From contig CASFWS010000102.1 in NCBI GenBank assembly GCA_949298295.1, positions 1-6,065 on the forward strand: a stretch of DNA of 6,065 bases, in the 5' to 3' direction. The DNA comes from an uncultured Bacillota bacterium. Its GTDB lineage: Bacteria > Bacillota_I > Bacilli_A > RFN20 > CAG-826. Positions 5,783 through 6,065 of this stretch are shown here, in pieces (position 1 is the first letter of the stretch; each line of letters begins with the position of its first letter). A model generated the notes under the pieces. The model was given only the letters and a program-made list of their open reading frames with translations. It made no database searches and had not been told where the DNA came from. Both the position numbers and the translations under genes were made by a program.

Positions 5783-6065
5783 TGAGAATGGACTGGCACA
5801 AACTGATTTCCAACAAACGCTTCGGGCAGGAGGAGCGGCACGCCCGGCGGCATGACGACAGGTCGGAGTTCAAGCGCGACTACGACCGTCTGATATTCTC
5901 CGCACCGTTCCGCCGCATGCAGAACAAGACACAGGTGTTCCCTCTTCCGGGCAGCATCTTCGTGCACAACAGGCTCACCCACAGCCTTGAGGTGGCGAGT
6001 GTGGGAATGTCGCTGGGCAATGATGTGGCGCAGGAGATAATCAGGCGCGACCCGACACTTGCCGG
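5782..6065 (+). CDS. dgt: Deoxyguanosinetriphosphate triphosphohydrolase (dGTPase), N-terminal part
   Basis: Ninety-four complete codons run off the window end. The family cleaves dGTP to deoxyguanosine and triphosphate, controlling dNTP pools, and belongs to the HD-domain metal hydrolases. The N-terminus reads MDWHKLISNKRFG, followed by DRSEFKRDYDRLIFSAPFRRMQNKTQVFPLP (about residues 26-56), the family's conserved nucleotide-binding entry. Then comes HNRLTHSLEVASVG (62-75), in which H67 is the first metal-binding histidine of the HD site; the HD dyad itself lies beyond the window. ATG 5782 is used; ATG 5788 (two residues shorter) is equally possible, since no Shine-Dalgarno sequence decides. 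It is transcribed away from dut, from a well-formed Bacteroidetes promoter. Confidence 0.92.
   Translation, partial: MRMDWHKLISNKRFGQEERHARRHDDRSEFKRDYDRLIFSAPFRRMQNKTQVFPLPGSIFVHNRLTHSLEVASVGMSLGNDVAQEIIRRDPTLA

Overview
This window appears to be a join of two unrelated genomes rather than one continuous locus. Positions 1 to about 4,110 look like a GC-rich, uncultured Bacillota (Bacilli/Erysipelotrichia or gut-Mollicutes type). The evidence is gene content and order (gyrA, then serS, with the SRP RNA and tadA close by), which resembles the neighbourhood of the chromosome origin in Firmicutes. Shine-Dalgarno sequences precede several starts, and TGA is used as stop. From about 4,110 to the end, the proteins, the lack of Shine-Dalgarno sites and the promoters (TTTG/TAnnTTTG) indicate a Bacteroidales bacterium, possibly of the gut Muribaculaceae type.

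Left part, all on the + strand: the 3' end of gyrA; a GT4-like glycosyltransferase overlapping its stop; serS overlapping that, but broken by an internal deletion of a non-multiple of three near 2,030; a rho-independent terminator; a promoter and a short SRP (4.5S) RNA; a promoter that would give an almost leaderless tadA mRNA; and an ABC transporter gene (LolD/MacB-type ATPase fused to the start of a permease) that is cut off at about 4,110-4,128.

Right part: on the - strand, dut followed 5 nt later by a secreted TPR-repeat protein whose C-terminus is lost at the same junction. On the + strand, dgt (dGTPase) runs off the window end. The 235-nt AT-rich gap between dut and dgt holds divergent Bacteroidetes-type promoters and a 22-bp-period tandem repeat just before the dgt start. 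dut and dgt both act on dNTP pools (dUTP and dGTP hydrolysis), so their divergent pairing makes functional sense.

I see no phage, transposon, CRISPR or defence system, and no convincing new system. The observations most worth checking are the chimeric junction, the serS lesion, the compact SRP RNA, the leaderless tadA promoter and the repeat ahead of dgt.
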